Assembly: GCA_947624845.1 (NCBI GenBank)
Contig: CANQMB010000055.1
Location: 1 to 7,212 of the forward strand
Length of the DNA stretch: 7,212 nt
DNA from: an uncultured Bacilli bacterium
Lineage (GTDB): Bacteria > Bacillota_I > Bacilli_A > RF39 > UBA660
Reading direction: 5' to 3'
The position numbers were made by a program, and so were the translations under genes. Below are positions 5,887 to 7,212 of the stretch, one piece after another. Position 1 is the first letter of the stretch. Every line of letters starts with the position of its first letter. Below the pieces are notes generated by a model, which saw nothing but the letters and a program-made list of their open reading frames with translations, was not told the DNA's origin and did no database searches.

Positions 5887-7008
5887 ACTAAATGATGGTT
5901 GATAGATGACTGGTTGAATTTGAATAAAGGTATTTCCATCATTTACTTTGATTTGGCTGCCATCACTATATGTATATTTTGTCTTCTCTCCTCGCGCTGA
6001 TTTTTCCCAGTGAATTGGAAGAGCATAACCATCTGTTATATAATAACCATTTCCACTTCCTACAGTATTTAAATCTTGTCTTCCATAACTATCTAAAGTT
6101 GAATTGGCTACTTGTTGAATTATTATATTTTTATAATGAAGTTGTTCATGCGTGGTTTTATCCTGATGCATAACGCCATTGGTAAACCGTAGATAAACCT
6201 TTCTCTCCTGATCATATTGGTAACTTCTTTCTTGAGATGGTGAATAAGGAATCGAAATTTGATTGGCCGTGATTAACTCACTGTTTTCGACTTCTTCGGT
6301 TTTTCCATCGACTTTTTCTTTCTTTGGTTTATTTAATTGAATTTCATCGACACTATAATTTAATAATAGCCACTGATCACTCTCTACAGAATATCCTTGA
6401 TCTTTCGCAGCTTCATATAATTTTTCTGTCGTCGTAAATACATTATGAGGGGCTGCAATTGTATTTTCTCTCCAATAGGGTGCTGATAAATAAAGTCCAT
6501 TTAAATTATTTACTCCCAAAGCTCGAATATCATTTTCTGCAAAAGTACTCCAACCAAAATGAGCATAAATTGCATCACTTTCCAATGCATAATCTAAAAA
6601 GTAATGCCTGCTACTACGAACGGGACCAATTAAAGAGACATCCCGGTCTTTAAAGATTGCCATGATTCGAGTTAAGCCTCCTTCGACAATAATTTCATAA
6701 GTGATATAAGCTTCTTGTAAACCGGCGTGATTGCTCGCATTATTACTTCCCGTATTATTGTCAATCATAACGGCAATTGGTCGTTTATTGCTTTTTAAAT
6801 CGACAATTTGCAAAGACTTTTGTACTTCTTTTTTCTTCTTTTTGACCACTTCTTTCTTCTCTTCTTTTTGAGGCATAAAATACAGTATGGCACCAACACT
6901 TCCCCCGATGAGTAAAACACATAGAAGTATTATAATGATGATTTTTTTCCGTTTCTTTTTTTTCTTCTTTTGAAGTTGTACTTGTTGTTCTAATTCATCT
7001 ACATTCAT
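5884..7008 (-). CDS. DUF3048 (YerB-like) membrane-anchored extracytoplasmic protein
   Basis: This 374-residue protein has the two-part DUF3048 fold of B. subtilis YerB, an envelope protein of unknown function. After a short acidic start comes a Lys/Arg run (14-22) and one membrane helix (about 23-45), so the bulk should lie outside the cell. A Lys/Glu-rich linker (47-64) follows. Family motifs are RPIAVMIDN (76-84), YEIIVEGGLTR (104-114), IGPVRSSR (127-134) and PHNVFTTTEKLY (187-198). The C-terminal part ends with GNTFIQIQP, matching the family's usual GKTWIQI with Phe for Trp. A Lys/Glu-rich insert lies at about 227-243. Cys30 in the helix follows Leu, not Gly/Ala/Ser, so no canonical lipobox is seen, unlike YerB-type lipoproteins. 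The start at 7008 follows AAGGTGG. First gene of the operon with gpsA; the reason for the pairing is not evident. Confidence 0.9.
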   Translation of the reverse strand: MNVDELEQQVQLQKKKKKKRKKIIIIILLCVLLIGGSVGAILYFMPQKEEKKEVVKKKKKEVQKSLQIVDLKSNKRPIAVMIDNNTGSNNASNHAGLQEAYITYEIIVEGGLTRIMAIFKDRDVSLIGPVRSSRHYFLDYALESDAIYAHFGWSTFAENDIRALGVNNLNGLYLSAPYWRENTIAAPHNVFTTTEKLYEAAKDQGYSVESDQWLLLNYSVDEIQLNKPKKEKVDGKTEEVENSELITANQISIPYSPSQERSYQYDQERKVYLRFTNGVMHQDKTTHEQLHYKNIIIQQVANSTLDSYGRQDLNTVGSGNGYYITDGYALPIHWEKSARGEKTKYTYSDGSQIKVNDGNTFIQIQPVIYQPSFS

Positions 7009-7031
7009 AATTCCACCTTCTTATTATATTC

Positions 7032-7060
7032 ATCATAGCACAAACCAAAATACTTGTCAT
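7032..7060 (-). promoter_or_regulatory. Promoter of the DUF3048-gpsA-DUF1653 operon
   Basis: On the minus strand: ATGACA (7060 to 7055), a 17-base spacer, and TATGAT (7037 to 7032) preceded by TGC, an extended -10. Transcription should start near 7025, leaving a short leader with AAGGTGG before the ATG at 7008. A second TATAAT (7028 to 7023) has no -35 at a suitable distance. Confidence 0.7.
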
Positions 7061-7092
7061 TTAGATTACACTTTTCAATGTAAAGTATTTTG
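7046..7092. repeat. Inverted repeat between divergent promoters, possible operator
   Basis: CAAAATACTT (7046-7055) and AAGTATTTTG (7083-7092) are perfect 10-bp inverted copies 27 bases apart, with a smaller inverted pair, TTACA (7066-7070) and TGTAA (7079-7083), nested inside. The arms touch the -35 boxes of both promoters, and the region lies between the two predicted start sites, so it is not transcribed from them. That favours a protein-binding site over an RNA hairpin. In such A/T-rich DNA chance is possible. Confidence 0.4.
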
Positions 7093-7118
7093 ACATTTTT
7101 TTAGAAGTTCGCTATACT
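7090..7118 (+). promoter_or_regulatory. Promoter of the plus-strand gene at the right edge
   Basis: TTGACA (7090-7095), a 17-base spacer and TATACT (7113-7118) form a near-consensus sigma-A promoter. The start site should be near 7125, followed by AGAGGTGAT just before the GTG start codon. It diverges from the DUF3048 promoter, with 29 bases between the two -35 boxes. Confidence 0.85.
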
Positions 7119-7139
7119 GATCATAATAGAGGTGATATC

Positions 7140-7212
7140 GTGATTGAACGAATAAATTTAAATAGTAAAAACCTTTCTAAATTTATAAGGGCCGGTGCCT
7201 TTGCCCTTGCCA
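7140..7212 (+). CDS. Unidentified protein, N-terminal 24 residues (partial)
   Basis: A GTG start at 7140 follows AGAGGTGAT at good spacing and sits about 15 bases after the predicted transcription start. The frame stays open to the window end. The protein begins MIERINLNSKNLSKFIRAGA and turns into an Ala/Phe/Leu stretch after the basic Arg17, as expected for the first membrane helix or a signal sequence with a positive-inside start. No ATG competes in this frame. The last codons use GCC four times, richer in G+C than the rest of the window. Too little is present to name a family. Confidence 0.7.
   Translation, partial: MIERINLNSKNLSKFIRAGAFALA

Noticed and set aside
5871..5942. 24-codon upstream extension of gpsA
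   Set aside because: It lies within the DUF3048 gene and would put residues before the Rossmann motif, which normally starts within the first ten; AGGAGG supports 5870.
5970..6653. Two plus-strand frames (5970-6173 and 6459-6653)
   Set aside because: Antisense shadows of the DUF3048 gene.
6840..6975. Lys-rich, A-tract-rich start of the DUF3048 gene as possible frameshift or tandem repeat
   Set aside because: The frame stays open through it and the membrane helix and domain follow in frame; no period is seen beyond Lys codons.

Overview
The window comes from an AT-rich, low-GC Gram-positive (Firmicutes/Bacilli-type) bacterium. The evidence is the A/T-rich coding and intergenic DNA, strong AGGAGG-type Shine-Dalgarno sites, Bacillus-like promoters (TTGACA-17-TATATT, often with an extended -10 TG), short U-tailed terminators, and a gene set typical of Firmicutes: an Ntdp/DUF402 phosphatase, a YerB-like DUF3048 protein and a fused MacB-like ABC transporter. 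The 16S fragment (start of the gene, minus strand) has the 'TTAGGAATATTCGTCAATGGGGGAA' type of signature, split here only to name it, which resembles uncultured gut Bacilli close to the Mollicutes (RF39-like). That placement is a tentative inference. Tryptophan is encoded by TGG and no in-frame TGA is needed, so the standard bacterial code fits.

Layout: everything except the last 73 bases is read on the minus strand, from right to left. Transcription unit 1 is a DUF3048 membrane-anchored protein, then gpsA, then a DUF1653 protein (7008 to 4657). Unit 2 is a fused ABC ATPase/permease, then a DUF308 (HdeD-like) membrane protein, then a 54-residue single-span membrane protein that ordinary gene calling could miss (4579 to 1459). 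Unit 3 is a single Ntdp-type nucleoside tri-/diphosphatase gene (1377 to 832). Unit 4 is an rRNA operon with two tandem, very similar promoters and a boxB/boxA-like leader in front of the 16S gene (752 to 1). At the right edge a strong plus-strand promoter drives an unidentified gene cut off by the window end; its promoter is back to back with that of unit 1.

The most distinctive property is how tightly the signals are packed. Three of the four junctions between genes in an operon use a TAG stop built into the Shine-Dalgarno site of the next gene (TAGGAG or TAGGAGG), and the fourth is a TAATG overlap. All three units that end inside the window have their TAA stop inside, or at the base of, the terminator hairpin. 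Two hairpins lie almost against the -35 box of the next promoter.

Most genes are housekeeping or conserved accessory genes: GpsA supplies sn-glycerol 3-phosphate for membrane lipids, and Ntdp hydrolyses nucleotides. The part with most room for new biology is the ABC/DUF308/small membrane protein unit. No defence system, CRISPR array, insertion sequence or tRNA gene was seen.
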